The notes: a model not told the origin generated them from the letters alone. Counted from the stretch's first letter, positions 35,464 to 44,150 are shown. The stretch is 64,000 bases of DNA from Flavobacterium buctense (GCF_014486695.1 NZ_JACTAB010000005.1:113526-177525), one strand, 5' to 3'. Program-made: numbers and translations.

Positions 35464-36855
35464 TTAATCAAAGTTGTAAATGATTTTACCCACATCATTT
35501 CTGGGAATTGTTGGTATAAAAAGCACTTCGAAGGACTGATGATACAATCCTGTTTTTTGTATGACAAAAGAAGCAACTTCAGTTAAAATTGCCTCATCAG
35601 TAACATATATTTTCATTTTCTCATCAGTACCGGTGCAAATGTTTTCTACTCCAAACTCTTTAAAAATAAGCTGTTCCACTTCATCCAAACCTATTCGGAT
35701 ACCATATAATTTCAGGAATCGGCTTATTCTGCCGACGATATAGAAAAACCCGTCTTGGTCTTTGACTGCGATATCGCCCGTGGGTAAAACCTGTTGGCGT
35801 TCATCCCCTTTTTGCAAATCATCACTTGTGTAAGCATAGCCTAAAGTTACATTCGGACCACTGTAAACCATTTCACCGGGAACATTAGCTTCCGAAATTT
35901 CGTTTCCGTTATCGTCAATCAAATATAATTTCCCGTTGGGGATGGCTTTTCCAATGCTACCTATTTTAGTTTGGGCAAACTCAGGCGGTAAATAAGCCAT
36001 TCTTGCCGTGCCTTCGGTTTGTCCGTAAGTGGCAATAAACTTTTTCCCGGTTCGTTCAGCATAGTCGGCAAAATCGTTAAATAAGTTTGCACTCAATTTT
36101 CCTCCGCCTTGCGAAATAATTTTTAAATCGGGTAAATCCATACGGGTAAACCGCAACTTAGACAGTATTTCAAAGCTATACGGAACGCCAGTCAAAATGG
36201 TTGTTTTTTGTTCCTTCAAAAATTTCCAAAAACCAGCATCAGTCAAACTTCCATTAAACAGTAAAATAGTAGCACCTCCATACAAATAGCTCGTAATGAC
36301 TGAAAGTCCCATAGTATAATACATCGGTAAAACAGCTAAAGCTCTGTCTTTAGTACAGATATCAAAAACTTTCCCAACATTCTGTGCATTGGCTTCAATA
36401 TTTTGATAGCTGTGACGAACCAATTTAGGACTGCCGGTGGAACCCGAAGTAGGCAACAACAATGATAAGTCATCGTGTAATATCGGTGGTTGTATATCGC
36501 TTTTCAACAACACATAACCTAAAGCACTAAAAACAACATCATATTTAAACTCGGTCGCCATGGATTCAGGCAGCCAAAAATATTCGGGTTGGTATTGGGC
36601 AATTAACGCATCTCTCAAGGATTTCTCGGTTCCGGCATGAAGCAACAAGGGAACTATTTTGCTTTCTAAAGTCGCAATATAACCGGCAACTGAACCAAAA
36701 GTGTTTTCAGAAAAAATAAAAATCAACGTACGCTTATTGATTTGCTTAAAGAAAACCTTAGAGAAATCAGACAATTCTTTATAGGTTAAGGTATTACCTT
36801 CAACATCAATAAATGCTGTAGATTGGTCTTGGATAAACGCTGCTTGGAGAAGCAT
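35464..36855 (-). CDS. AMP-dependent acyl/carrier-protein ligase
   Basis: A 463-residue adenylate-forming enzyme. The P-loop-like A3 motif is LLPTSGSTGSPK at 133-144, the A5 block is ATYGQTEGT, the A7/A8 region holds PTGDIAVKDQDGFFYIVGRISRFLKLYGIRI, and the A10 lysine is Lys457, only six residues from the end. No carrier domain is fused; two free acyl carrier proteins are encoded nearby. It probably activates a short carboxylic acid and loads it on one of them. It is 11 bases after the SDR gene. The substrate cannot be read from the sequence. Confidence 0.9.
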   Translation of the reverse strand: MLLQAAFIQDQSTAFIDVEGNTLTYKELSDFSKVFFKQINKRTLIFIFSENTFGSVAGYIATLESKIVPLLLHAGTEKSLRDALIAQYQPEYFWLPESMATEFKYDVVFSALGYVLLKSDIQPPILHDDLSLLLPTSGSTGSPKLVRHSYQNIEANAQNVGKVFDICTKDRALAVLPMYYTMGLSVITSYLYGGATILLFNGSLTDAGFWKFLKEQKTTILTGVPYSFEILSKLRFTRMDLPDLKIISQGGGKLSANLFNDFADYAERTGKKFIATYGQTEGTARMAYLPPEFAQTKIGSIGKAIPNGKLYLIDDNGNEISEANVPGEMVYSGPNVTLGYAYTSDDLQKGDERQQVLPTGDIAVKDQDGFFYIVGRISRFLKLYGIRIGLDEVEQLIFKEFGVENICTGTDEKMKIYVTDEAILTEVASFVIQKTGLYHQSFEVLFIPTIPRNDVGKIIYNFD

Positions 36856-36866
36856 ATACTTTGTAT

Positions 36867-37622
36867 TTAAAATGAAGTCGAACCGTCAACGCCAATGATT
36901 TGGCCAGTTACATAAGTGGAAAGGTCTGAAGCCAAAAAAACGCAAACATTGGCAATTTCATTAGGCTCAGCCAATCTTCCGATGCCAATATTGGTTATTT
37001 TATCTTTAAATTTTTCTTCAAAAACTTGGGTAAATCTTTCGGTACCCACCATGCCCGGAGCAATGGCATTGACACGAATATTGTGTTCTATGAGTTCTTT
37101 CGCAGCCGATTTGGTCAAGGAAATTACAGCACCTTTTGTTGCTGAATAACCTAATTGACCTTTGACGCCTTGCACACCAACAATGCTCGACATATTAATT
37201 ATCGAGCCGCTTTTTTGACGCGACATTACCCTAGAAGCCAGCTGTACCAATTGAATCATGGCAATCACATTGATATCAAACATGGTTCTGAGTTGGTTAA
37301 AATCAATCATGGGTAACAGTTCATAAGTAACCATACCCGCATTGTTGACTAAAACATCAATTCGACCGTAATCCGCTTTGATTTTTAATATTGCTTCCTT
37401 ACAAGCAACGGCATCAGTGATATCAAAATATAAAGGAATTACAGTAGTATTGTATTTTTCTGAACAGGTTTGGGCCCATTCGTCTATAGAACCTTCTTTT
37501 CTGGCATTGGCAAAAACAATAGCACCTTCTTCGGCATATCTTTCCACAATGGATTGCCCAATCCCACGATTGGTTCCTGTCACCAAGCAAATTTTGCCTT
37601 CTAGAATTCTGTGGCTTTTCAT
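36867..37622 (-). CDS. SDR-family 3-oxoacyl-(carrier protein) reductase-like
   Basis: A 251-residue short-chain dehydrogenase of the FabG type: cofactor loop TGTNRGIG, the NNAG motif at about 93-96, and catalytic Ser146, Tyr159 and Lys163 (YSATK). The C-terminus ITGQ-like segment (YVTGQIIGVDGS) is typical of FabG-like proteins. It lies between an ACP (10 bases) and the AMP-ligase (11 bases). It should reduce a beta-keto group to a hydroxyl on the carrier-bound chain using NADPH or NADH. A second SDR of this cassette is at 40679-41422. Confidence 0.9.
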   Translation of the reverse strand: MKSHRILEGKICLVTGTNRGIGQSIVERYAEEGAIVFANARKEGSIDEWAQTCSEKYNTTVIPLYFDITDAVACKEAILKIKADYGRIDVLVNNAGMVTYELLPMIDFNQLRTMFDINVIAMIQLVQLASRVMSRQKSGSIINMSSIVGVQGVKGQLGYSATKGAVISLTKSAAKELIEHNIRVNAIAPGMVGTERFTQVFEEKFKDKITNIGIGRLAEPNEIANVCVFLASDLSTYVTGQIIGVDGSTSF

Positions 37623-37632
37623 GAAAGTAGTT

Positions 37633-37872
37633 TTAGAAGGTTACGCCATATTTGGCCACAATTTCTTTACCAACCGCATACGATTTGAAGTTTAAAATAT
37701 CTTCCGGGTCGAGCATAATATCAAAAGCATCTTCCATGGCCGTAACCAAACTCAATTGGGTAATAGAATCCCAATTATCAACACTGGTTGAGCTGAAATC
37801 ATCACTCAAAACCGAGACATCAACATTAAAAACGGAACTAAAAACAGTATTGTAATTTTCTAAGACACTCAT
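37633..37872 (-). CDS. Acyl carrier protein
   Basis: A 79-residue acidic helical protein. The phosphopantetheine serine is Ser36 in NWDSITQLS, a DSI form of the normal DSL motif. It is too divergent and too embedded in this cluster to be the housekeeping ACP. It follows the KAS III gene after a 90-base gap that holds a candidate promoter and hairpin. It probably carries the chain extended by the KAS III enzyme and reduced by the SDRs. A second carrier protein lies at 41456-41695. Confidence 0.9.
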   Translation of the reverse strand: MSVLENYNTVFSSVFNVDVSVLSDDFSSTSVDNWDSITQLSLVTAMEDAFDIMLDPEDILNFKSYAVGKEIVAKYGVTF

Positions 37873-37906
37873 TTTTATTTAACGGTTAGGCGGTATTATT
37901 AAAAAA

Positions 37907-37947
37907 ATTAAGTGGTAAAAGTAAGCCGTTTTTACCTATAAAACAAA
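37907..37947 (-). promoter_or_regulatory. Candidate promoter overlapping a hairpin
   Basis: On the minus strand a TTTG (complement of 37944-37947), a 20-base spacer and TACTTTTA (complement of 37916-37923) resemble the Bacteroidota promoter with one -7 mismatch; the start site would be about 37 bases before the ACP gene. The same stretch contains a perfect 7-base inverted repeat, GGTAAAA and TTTTACC around a 9-base loop, followed by a T-rich run. It could thus act as a weak terminator after the KAS III gene, a promoter for the ACP-SDR-ligase genes, or both. Confidence 0.38.
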
Positions 37948-37962
37948 CGACTATCTCAAAAA

Positions 37963-39036
37963 TCAATAGGCCTCTTTATAGTAGGAATCGGTTTCAATCA
38001 ATGGATTGATGACGGCCGTATTTATAATCAAATCACCGCAAGCAAACGACAAACCGGCACCAAAACCACAAATAAATAGCTTGAGATTCCCTTGCTTTGC
38101 CAACCCAAAATGATCAGCTAACACCAGCGGAATCGAATTGCTACTGTTATTTCCGAAACGGTCCAGTGAAACCGGAATTTTCTCGGTCGGAATTTTTAAT
38201 TTTCGCGACAGCTGTTTTAGTATATAGTTATTAGCCTGATGCAAAATAAAGTAGTCATACTCTTCAGGTGTTTTTTCTTGAATAGTCAAAAAGTCTTTCA
38301 TCAACAAAGGCACATCGGTAATCGAAAACCCAAAAACATCCATTCCTTTCATGTGGGTATCATAATCAGAGCGTAAAATACCGTCGCTCCAGGCCTCACG
38401 TTCTTTGGGTGCGTATCGATTTCGGTAAGCGCCTGATGGCGTGATGATACTTTTAAAACGATGTCCATCCGTGCGAAAAGCTAAGTTAATGGGTGTTGAA
38501 TCGTTCGTTTTTTCTAATAAAGTAGCCGAACCGCTATCGCCAAAAAGCATAACCATCGTTCGGTCATGTGGAGACAGCGTTTTTACTGAAGTATCGCCGG
38601 TGATGAGCAAAGCTGCTTTTGAACCGGAACTTTGTAACAAGGAAAGTATCGTTTGCAATCCGAAAATAAATCCTGAACAAGCCAAATTTAAATCAAAACA
38701 CAAACAATTTTCAGAAAGTCCAAGTCGTTTGTGAAGTACAAAGGCTGTTGAAGGCACTCGATAATCCGGTTTTTGACTTACAAAAATTAAAATTCCGATA
38801 TCATTTTTGGCAAGGGTTGATTTATTGAAAACATCTACTGCAGCTTCATAGCCTAAATCGGAAGCCGTTTGGTTAGGTTGGGCTCTCGAAACCGAATGAA
38901 CGCCGGTCATTTCCTTAAATTTCTCTACGTTCTCTTCTCCGAAAACAGTATAAAAATCTTCAACAGGCACTTTACCCGTTGGTACTGCCACAGACAAACC
39001 TGCTATCCTGATATTTTGAAACTGTCCTGTTAACAT
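37963..39036 (-). CDS. 3-oxoacyl-ACP synthase III (KAS III) family enzyme, active-site intact
   Basis: A 357-residue thiolase-fold condensing enzyme. The full KAS III triad is present: Cys120 in NLACSGF, His265 in LHQANN and Asn295 in FGNNSS. It should condense a loaded acyl group with a malonyl or acyl carrier thioester. The gene lies two bases after a paralogue (39039-40022) that aligns without gaps around the active site but lacks all three residues; both share an ETDxYxxE C-terminal end. Together they may work as a KS/chain-length-factor-like pair. Its partner proteins are the two carrier proteins, two SDRs and the ligase of this cassette. Confidence 0.92.
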   Translation of the reverse strand: MLTGQFQNIRIAGLSVAVPTGKVPVEDFYTVFGEENVEKFKEMTGVHSVSRAQPNQTASDLGYEAAVDVFNKSTLAKNDIGILIFVSQKPDYRVPSTAFVLHKRLGLSENCLCFDLNLACSGFIFGLQTILSLLQSSGSKAALLITGDTSVKTLSPHDRTMVMLFGDSGSATLLEKTNDSTPINLAFRTDGHRFKSIITPSGAYRNRYAPKEREAWSDGILRSDYDTHMKGMDVFGFSITDVPLLMKDFLTIQEKTPEEYDYFILHQANNYILKQLSRKLKIPTEKIPVSLDRFGNNSSNSIPLVLADHFGLAKQGNLKLFICGFGAGLSFACGDLIINTAVINPLIETDSYYKEAY

Positions 39037-39038
39037 AG

Positions 39039-40022
39039 CTAAATATCATGGGTTACAAAACCTTCGGTAAAATAGTCGTCGGTTTCAATTATGGGTAAAA
39101 CCGTAGCTGCTTCCAAATAAAAATCGGCAAATCCCCAAGACAATCCTTCGCCATAAGCACAAGATAAAACTCTTTTTCGTTCAGTAACATCCAAAAGCAA
39201 TAACGGAATAGACGAACCGGAGCAATCATCGATTTTTTTTAAATTGGATACTAATTTAGTGGAATCAAAACCGTTCTTTTCAATAATTTCCAGATTCATC
39301 TCAGGATAAGTTTGCTGGAAAGCCAACAAATCATAAGCATCACTTTGAGTATTGGATTTAGCCATAAAATCGGTCAAATCACCCGGAATTTTTTCGGCAA
39401 AGAATTGATGCATGGTTTCCTTGTCATACTGCAATTGGTTAAACGTTCCGGCTGTCGGTAGACTAGACAAGTCATAAAGGGCTCTTTTTTCATTAGTTCT
39501 GAAAGCACCACCCGGAATTAAATAAGCGTCATAAGCATCTCCTTGTGAAAATGACTGTAGACAAATGAGTGAAGCCTCTTTCTTTTCTAAAAGAACAGCG
39601 GTTGCGGCATCACCAAAATCAGTATAGTGCGAATGGTCTTCGGCTAACTGCTTGCTGTTGGTATCGCCAATAATCACTAATCCTTTAGTAGTATTCAAAC
39701 CATTCAATAAAGAACAACCCAATTGCAATCCGGCAATAAAGCCTACACTGCCCAAGTTGATATCATAAGCCAAACAATCTAAAGGAAGTCCCAAACGGTG
39801 TTGTAATACAATAGCTGACGCGGGACTTCTGTAATCGGGTGTTTTGGTTAGGAAAATGATAAATCCCAATTGGGTTCTATCTATATTTTTGGTTTCCAAT
39901 AAATGAATTGCAGCAGCATAACCTAAATCAGAGGCTGTTTGTAAATCTACCGAACGTGCTTGTTTTGGGATGGCCGAAGCGATACCTGAAATTTTGACGT
40001 TATTGAATTGGTAAAAAGACAT
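39039..40022 (-). CDS. Degenerate KAS III paralogue lacking the catalytic triad
   Basis: A 327-residue KAS III-like protein. In an ungapped alignment with the neighbouring KAS III, the catalytic Cys is Ser92 (NLGSVGF), the His is Gln236 (AFQQTY) and the Asn is Asp266 (IDDCSG). The fold-forming motifs around them are kept (RLGLPLDCLAYDIN, FGDAATAVLLEK, SSIPLLL). It therefore cannot do the normal condensation and is more likely a structural or chain-length-setting partner. The frame stays open up to 40241 over the acetyltransferase gene, but the ATG at 40022 gives the family's N-terminus (SFYQFNNVKISGIAS) and avoids a 199-base overlap. Confidence 0.9.
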   Translation of the reverse strand: MSFYQFNNVKISGIASAIPKQARSVDLQTASDLGYAAAIHLLETKNIDRTQLGFIIFLTKTPDYRSPASAIVLQHRLGLPLDCLAYDINLGSVGFIAGLQLGCSLLNGLNTTKGLVIIGDTNSKQLAEDHSHYTDFGDAATAVLLEKKEASLICLQSFSQGDAYDAYLIPGGAFRTNEKRALYDLSSLPTAGTFNQLQYDKETMHQFFAEKIPGDLTDFMAKSNTQSDAYDLLAFQQTYPEMNLEIIEKNGFDSTKLVSNLKKIDDCSGSSIPLLLLDVTERKRVLSCAYGEGLSWGFADFYLEAATVLPIIETDDYFTEGFVTHDI

Positions 40023-40042
40023 ATTTTTTTGGGTTTGCAAAC

Positions 40043-40675
40043 CTACATTACTATTCGTTTGGCCGGATTTCCGAAGACTGTGGTATTCTTTTTCACCCGT
40101 CGTAACACTACGCTGCCAATACCAACGACAGCTTCTTCTTCCACTACTATATTTTGTATAATTCTGACACCGGCATTGATGGAAACCATATCGTGTACGC
40201 GAACGTATCCCGCAAAAAACGAAAACGAATTGACTTGACAAAAACGGCCAATATGAACGTCATGTCCCATAATTACAGAGCTTTGTAAAAAAGTAAAATC
40301 TTCAACGGTGACATCACTGGCTAAAACACAAAAGGATTTGATGCCCACGCCTATTCCCATTTTTACACTTGGAGAAATAATGGCTGTTGGGTGAATCAGG
40401 TTGATGAAATTTCCGCCTTTAGACAGAATGATCTCAACGGTTTTTCTTCTGTGGTATAAATTGCCTATGGCGCAGAAAAAAACATCGCCTTCAACAGGTT
40501 CATAATCTGAAACGGTATTCAATACAGGCGGATAGCCCATTTCAGCTATGTTAGAGGGATTATCACTGAGAAATCCTTTAATCTTAAAATCAGATTGGTC
40601 ACCATAGCAAGCCATAGCCAAATCATACATTTCTCTGGCAAAACCACTGGCTCCAATTATTACTAAGTTTCTCAT
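40043..40675 (-). CDS. PglD/NeuD-family N-acyltransferase
   Basis: A 210-residue sugar acyltransferase. The N-terminal domain binds the nucleotide sugar (LVIIGASGFAREMYDLA) and the C-terminal left-handed beta-helix has the catalytic-base His138 in IMGHDVHIG and the usual VVGIGSVVLRRVKKNTTVFGNPAK end. PglD acetylates the 4-amino group of UDP-4-amino sugars using acetyl-CoA. Because this gene sits between the KAS III and SDR genes, it is the best candidate to move the custom acyl chain, perhaps straight from carrier protein, to the QuiNAc4N-type sugar. Confidence 0.88.
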   Translation of the reverse strand: MRNLVIIGASGFAREMYDLAMACYGDQSDFKIKGFLSDNPSNIAEMGYPPVLNTVSDYEPVEGDVFFCAIGNLYHRRKTVEIILSKGGNFINLIHPTAIISPSVKMGIGVGIKSFCVLASDVTVEDFTFLQSSVIMGHDVHIGRFCQVNSFSFFAGYVRVHDMVSINAGVRIIQNIVVEEEAVVGIGSVVLRRVKKNTTVFGNPAKRIVM

Positions 40676-40678
40676 ATT

Positions 40679-41422
40679 TTATTTCAAGGTGTAGCCGCCG
40701 TCTATAGTCAGAAGGCTTCCGGTCATCCATTGGGAGACGTCGGCCATTAAATAAACGGTTAAACCGGCAATGTCTTCAGGTTGTCCAAATCGACCTAAAG
40801 GGTAATTTTTTAAATGGGCTTGCAATTGTTCCTCGGATACGGCTCCGGATTCTAAAATACCGGTTTGAACCATACCGGGTAAAATGGCATTGACTCTGAT
40901 TTTCTTTGGCGCTAATTCTAAGGCTAAAGATTTGGCAAACGAATTCAAAGCACCTTTGGCAGCACTGTAAATAGCATTGCCTATAGTTATTTTTTGAGAA
41001 GCAACCGAAGAGATAAAACATACCGAGGCTTCGGGTTTAAGCTTTTTAGCTTTTAAAAGTTGTTGGAGTAACAAAATGGAACTGTGTAACATCAGATCAA
41101 ACATATAATCCAAGTCATCCCGTTTGATATATTGTACCGGTACAGTTTTAACCATACCGGCATTTAAAACAATTCCATCCAAAGCAGGCAATTCGGTTAC
41201 CAATTCTTTAATAGCTTCATCTGAAGTTAAATCAGCAGAAAAATAGTGATGGTTTCCTTTAGGCAAGGATTGCATGGTAGCTTCTAATCGGGCTTCATTT
41301 CTGGCAGTCATGATTACGGTGGCACCTTGTTGGGCTAACATTTCGGAAATAGAACGACCAATACCCGAAGAAGCACCGGTAACCAATATCGTTTTAGTAT
41401 GTAAACTGAAAAGTGAATTCAT
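40679..41422 (-). CDS. SDR-family 3-oxoacyl reductase-like
   Basis: A 247-residue classical SDR: TGASSGIG cofactor loop at about 15-22, the LNAG motif (a variant of NNAG), catalytic Ser139, Tyr152 and Lys156 (YSAAK), and a MTGSLLTIDGG C-terminal end. It lies 3 bases before the acyltransferase gene and 33 bases after the carrier protein gene. With the SDR at 36867-37622 it gives the cassette two ketoreductases, which would fit a chain with two hydroxyl groups. Confidence 0.9.
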   Translation of the reverse strand: MNSLFSLHTKTILVTGASSGIGRSISEMLAQQGATVIMTARNEARLEATMQSLPKGNHHYFSADLTSDEAIKELVTELPALDGIVLNAGMVKTVPVQYIKRDDLDYMFDLMLHSSILLLQQLLKAKKLKPEASVCFISSVASQKITIGNAIYSAAKGALNSFAKSLALELAPKKIRVNAILPGMVQTGILESGAVSEEQLQAHLKNYPLGRFGQPEDIAGLTVYLMADVSQWMTGSLLTIDGGYTLK

Positions 41423-41455
41423 AGGATTATTGAAGTATTACCCTCGAATAAATTT

Positions 41456-41695
41456 TTAGGCCATTCTTTTTTTTACTTCTTCAGCCAAATCACCAACGGT
41501 AACCAGATTTTTAAAATCTTGCGAGGCAATGTGAACGCCAAAAGAATCATCCAACATGGCAATAACCGACAAATTAGCCATAGAATCCCAGTTATCATAA
41601 TCTCTGAAAGCGTCTGTAAGTGCTACAGTTCCGGGATCCAATTCTAAAATATCTTCCAATTGTTCAAAAAGTTCTTTTTCCATTTGTTCTCTCAT
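41456..41695 (-). CDS. Acyl carrier protein
   Basis: A 79-residue carrier protein with Ser38 in NWDSMANLS as the phosphopantetheine site (DSM instead of DSL). It begins with an ATG at 41695; a second ATG four codons later could also serve. It starts the acyl cassette after a 115-base gap with a candidate -7 box. It resembles the other carrier protein (37633-37872) in length and in the NWDS motif, but the flanks differ, so each may be tuned to a different partner. Confidence 0.9.
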   Translation of the reverse strand: MREQMEKELFEQLEDILELDPGTVALTDAFRDYDNWDSMANLSVIAMLDDSFGVHIASQDFKNLVTVGDLAEEVKKRMA

Positions 41696-41730
41696 TTTAT
41701 GTTGCTAAACTAGGTATAAAAATTATCATT

Positions 41731-41738
41731 CAAAAGTA
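41731..41738 (-). promoter_or_regulatory. Candidate -7 box upstream of the acyl cassette
   Basis: The minus strand reads TACTTTTG, an exact TANNTTTG match, 36 bases before the carrier protein start codon in a 115-base gap. A clean TTG at the -33 position was not found. An AT-rich inverted repeat (TTAAAAGA/TCTTTTAA type) lies just upstream, after the SGNH gene's stop, and might be a weak terminator. Confidence 0.35.
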
Positions 41739-41810
41739 AAAAAAGGAATACTACCATTAATATTATCTCTTAAAAAGATAAACTCTAAAAGTCTTTTAAA
41801 ATTGTTACTG

Positions 41811-42719
41811 TTAAGGGTTGATTTGCTTTGCCACTTCTTTAGAAAACAGAAAAGCTCCTTTATCGTTTAAGTGTTCAGAATCATGAAAAAGAGTTTTTTG
41901 GCTTACAAACTCTTCTGCATTAGAATAATCAACCAGCTTGACTTTGTTTTGGGCAGCTATTTCATTGACAATAGTAAAAAACTCCGGTTTTATTTTTTTG
42001 AACGTTGGTGAAATCACCAAAATAACTTTAATATTTTTGGACTGGGCTTTAGTGATAAATAAATTTATTGTTTTGATTAACTTAGATCCAATGGTAAAAG
42101 TATCATTTTTTAATACCTTGTCTTTTCCATTCCATTTTCCTTTTAGCGGAATATATCCTTTGAAGTTATCATTGTTTTTAACAACATTGGCCGTGAGTAT
42201 ATTAAAAAATTTCTTGTTGTATTTGAGTAAATTGGATTGGTAAAAAATACCATCGTACCAATTTCTGCAGATGTAATCATCAAATTCTTCATTAATTTTT
42301 CCATAGAAAGGAGCTAAATCACTAAAAACATCCTCTCCAAAATTTCCTCCTCTATCATAAACATCTCTAAAGTCTAAATCCAAAACGACAACTTTAGGGC
42401 TATATCTTTCCAAAGTGGCTAAAAGCGCAGCATAGTGAAAATAAATTCCCATTCCTTCTCTACCGGCATTATAGCAAGTCAATCCAGTCTTTTCTGTTAT
42501 AACATCCGGCTTGTAATGAAAAGCGGCTCTTGAAGAACCGAAAATCAAAATACTATCCTTTGTTTTATTAAAAACTTGATTCTCTTGATAGGCAACTCCT
42601 GATTTAGCATTGGAATATAAGGCGTCAAAAACAAATCCGGCACATACATCAATGGCGATTAATACCACCAAAAATAATAGTCCTTTTTTCAAAATTGAAA
42701 TACCGTTTTCTCTTCTCAT
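41811..42719 (-). CDS. SGNH-hydrolase-like membrane-anchored protein, partner of MBOAT
   Basis: A 302-residue protein with an N-terminal membrane helix (about 12-32) and an SGNH-type domain outside the membrane. The nucleophile block is FGSSR (Ser62) and the C-terminal block is DSEHLNDKG with Asp280 and His283, so unlike the paralogue at 4092-4976 this copy keeps the DxxH pair. It starts 6 bases after the MBOAT gene. The pair most likely O-acetylates the polysaccharide in the periplasm. Confidence 0.82.
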   Translation of the reverse strand: MRRENGISILKKGLLFLVVLIAIDVCAGFVFDALYSNAKSGVAYQENQVFNKTKDSILIFGSSRAAFHYKPDVITEKTGLTCYNAGREGMGIYFHYAALLATLERYSPKVVVLDLDFRDVYDRGGNFGEDVFSDLAPFYGKINEEFDDYICRNWYDGIFYQSNLLKYNKKFFNILTANVVKNNDNFKGYIPLKGKWNGKDKVLKNDTFTIGSKLIKTINLFITKAQSKNIKVILVISPTFKKIKPEFFTIVNEIAAQNKVKLVDYSNAEEFVSQKTLFHDSEHLNDKGAFLFSKEVAKQINP

Positions 42720-42725
42720 CTAAAT

Positions 42726-44150
42726 TTAAAATTGAAAATAAATAAATTGTCCCTCATCAAAAACACCCATCAAAAGTATTAATGCCACGATTAAGGCGTA
42801 AAATAATACACTCACATTTGCTTTTTTAAAAAAAGAAAGTTTGTTAACCCAAAACTCATCCTTGAACTCTTTCAAAATCAAAACAAACAACCCGATAAAA
42901 ACACCAAAGAATACATCCCATTTTACAAATAATTCTTTTGAAAATGTTGTTCCGATTTTTTCTACAATTAAAAAGGCATCATGAACATTGTTAGCTCTAA
43001 AAAATATCCAGGCAAAGGAGCTGAGAATAAAAGTAGTGATTATTTGAAAAGCGGTAAATAGAGTTTTATTTTTTGACAACCCAATAGCATCATTGCATTG
43101 GTTACGAAATTTTTGAGTAACTATAGCAATTACTAAATAGCCTCCGTTTAATGCTCCCCAAATAACAAAAGTCCAGTTCGCGCCATGCCATATACCGCTG
43201 ATTAAGAAAACTATAAACAAATTAAAATACCATCTGTATTTTGTGACTTTGTTACCTCCAAGCGGCAAGTATAAATAATCTCTAAACCAAGTACTCAATG
43301 AGATGTGCCATCTTTTCCAAAATTCAGAAATCGTTTTGGCGAAATATGGTCGGTTAAAATTGGTCATTAAATCAAAACCCATAATTTTTGCCGTACCTAT
43401 GGCAATGGAAGAATATCCGGCAAAATCACAATAGATTTGGAAAGAGAAAAAAACGGTAGCCAACAAGAGTGTTGAACCATTGTGATTGTCTACATTATTA
43501 TAAGCTGCATTAACATAAAGTGCTAATCGGTCTGCTACCACCACTTTCATAAAAAAACCCCAAATAATAAGCTTTAGTCCTTTCACAAAATTTTCAGACG
43601 TAAAAATTTTATGTTCGTGAAATTGGTGAAGCACATTTTGTGGTCTTTCAATCGGTCCGGCAACAAGCTGAGGAAAGAACATTACATATAAGGCATAGAT
43701 TCCGAAATGTTTTTCGGCTTTTTGATTGCCTCTGTATACTTCTATGGTGTAACTCATTGCCTGAAAAGTGTGAAATGACAAACCTACCGGCAATAAAATA
43801 GACAAATAAGGTAAATTGCTTTTACTGCCCATGGCAGCCAGTAAAACTTCAATGTTTTCTATGAAAAAATTATAATATTTAAAAACGGCTAAAACCAATA
43901 TATTGGCCAATAAACTTAGTATTAAATAAAACCGCCTTTTCGTTCCTTGGTTGTTTTCAATGAGTATACCGGCAAAATAATCGACTACAATAGTCCCAGC
44001 TAAAATCAATATGTATATTGGAATAAAATACATATAAAAATAGCAACTCGCTACTAACAATAATAACCATCTGTATTTTGTTGGAAATCCAAAAAAGAGT
44101 ACACAAACAATTGGAAAGAAAATTAAAAAGTCTAGTGAATTAAAGAGCAT
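42726..44150 (-). CDS. MBOAT-family membrane O-acyltransferase (AlgI-like)
   Basis: A 474-residue polytopic membrane protein of the AlgI type. The catalytic histidine is in GIWHGANW at about residue 322, and the conserved FWKRWHISLSTWFRDYLYLP block lies upstream of it. It shares many motifs with the copy at 4978-6414 but is clearly divergent, so the duplication is old. A 193-base gap separates it from the GT4 gene upstream, making it the probable first gene of a new transcription unit. Confidence 0.9.
   Translation of the reverse strand: MLFNSLDFLIFFPIVCVLFFGFPTKYRWLLLLVASCYFYMYFIPIYILILAGTIVVDYFAGILIENNQGTKRRFYLILSLLANILVLAVFKYYNFFIENIEVLLAAMGSKSNLPYLSILLPVGLSFHTFQAMSYTIEVYRGNQKAEKHFGIYALYVMFFPQLVAGPIERPQNVLHQFHEHKIFTSENFVKGLKLIIWGFFMKVVVADRLALYVNAAYNNVDNHNGSTLLLATVFFSFQIYCDFAGYSSIAIGTAKIMGFDLMTNFNRPYFAKTISEFWKRWHISLSTWFRDYLYLPLGGNKVTKYRWYFNLFIVFLISGIWHGANWTFVIWGALNGGYLVIAIVTQKFRNQCNDAIGLSKNKTLFTAFQIITTFILSSFAWIFFRANNVHDAFLIVEKIGTTFSKELFVKWDVFFGVFIGLFVLILKEFKDEFWVNKLSFFKKANVSVLFYALIVALILLMGVFDEGQFIYFQF

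Noticed and set aside
40023..40241. Upstream extension of the degenerate KAS III gene by 73 codons over the PglD-like gene
   Set aside because: The added residues are rich in Arg, Cys and Ser and look like an antisense-frame shadow of the acyltransferase gene; the ATG at 40022 gives the same N-terminus as the paralogue.
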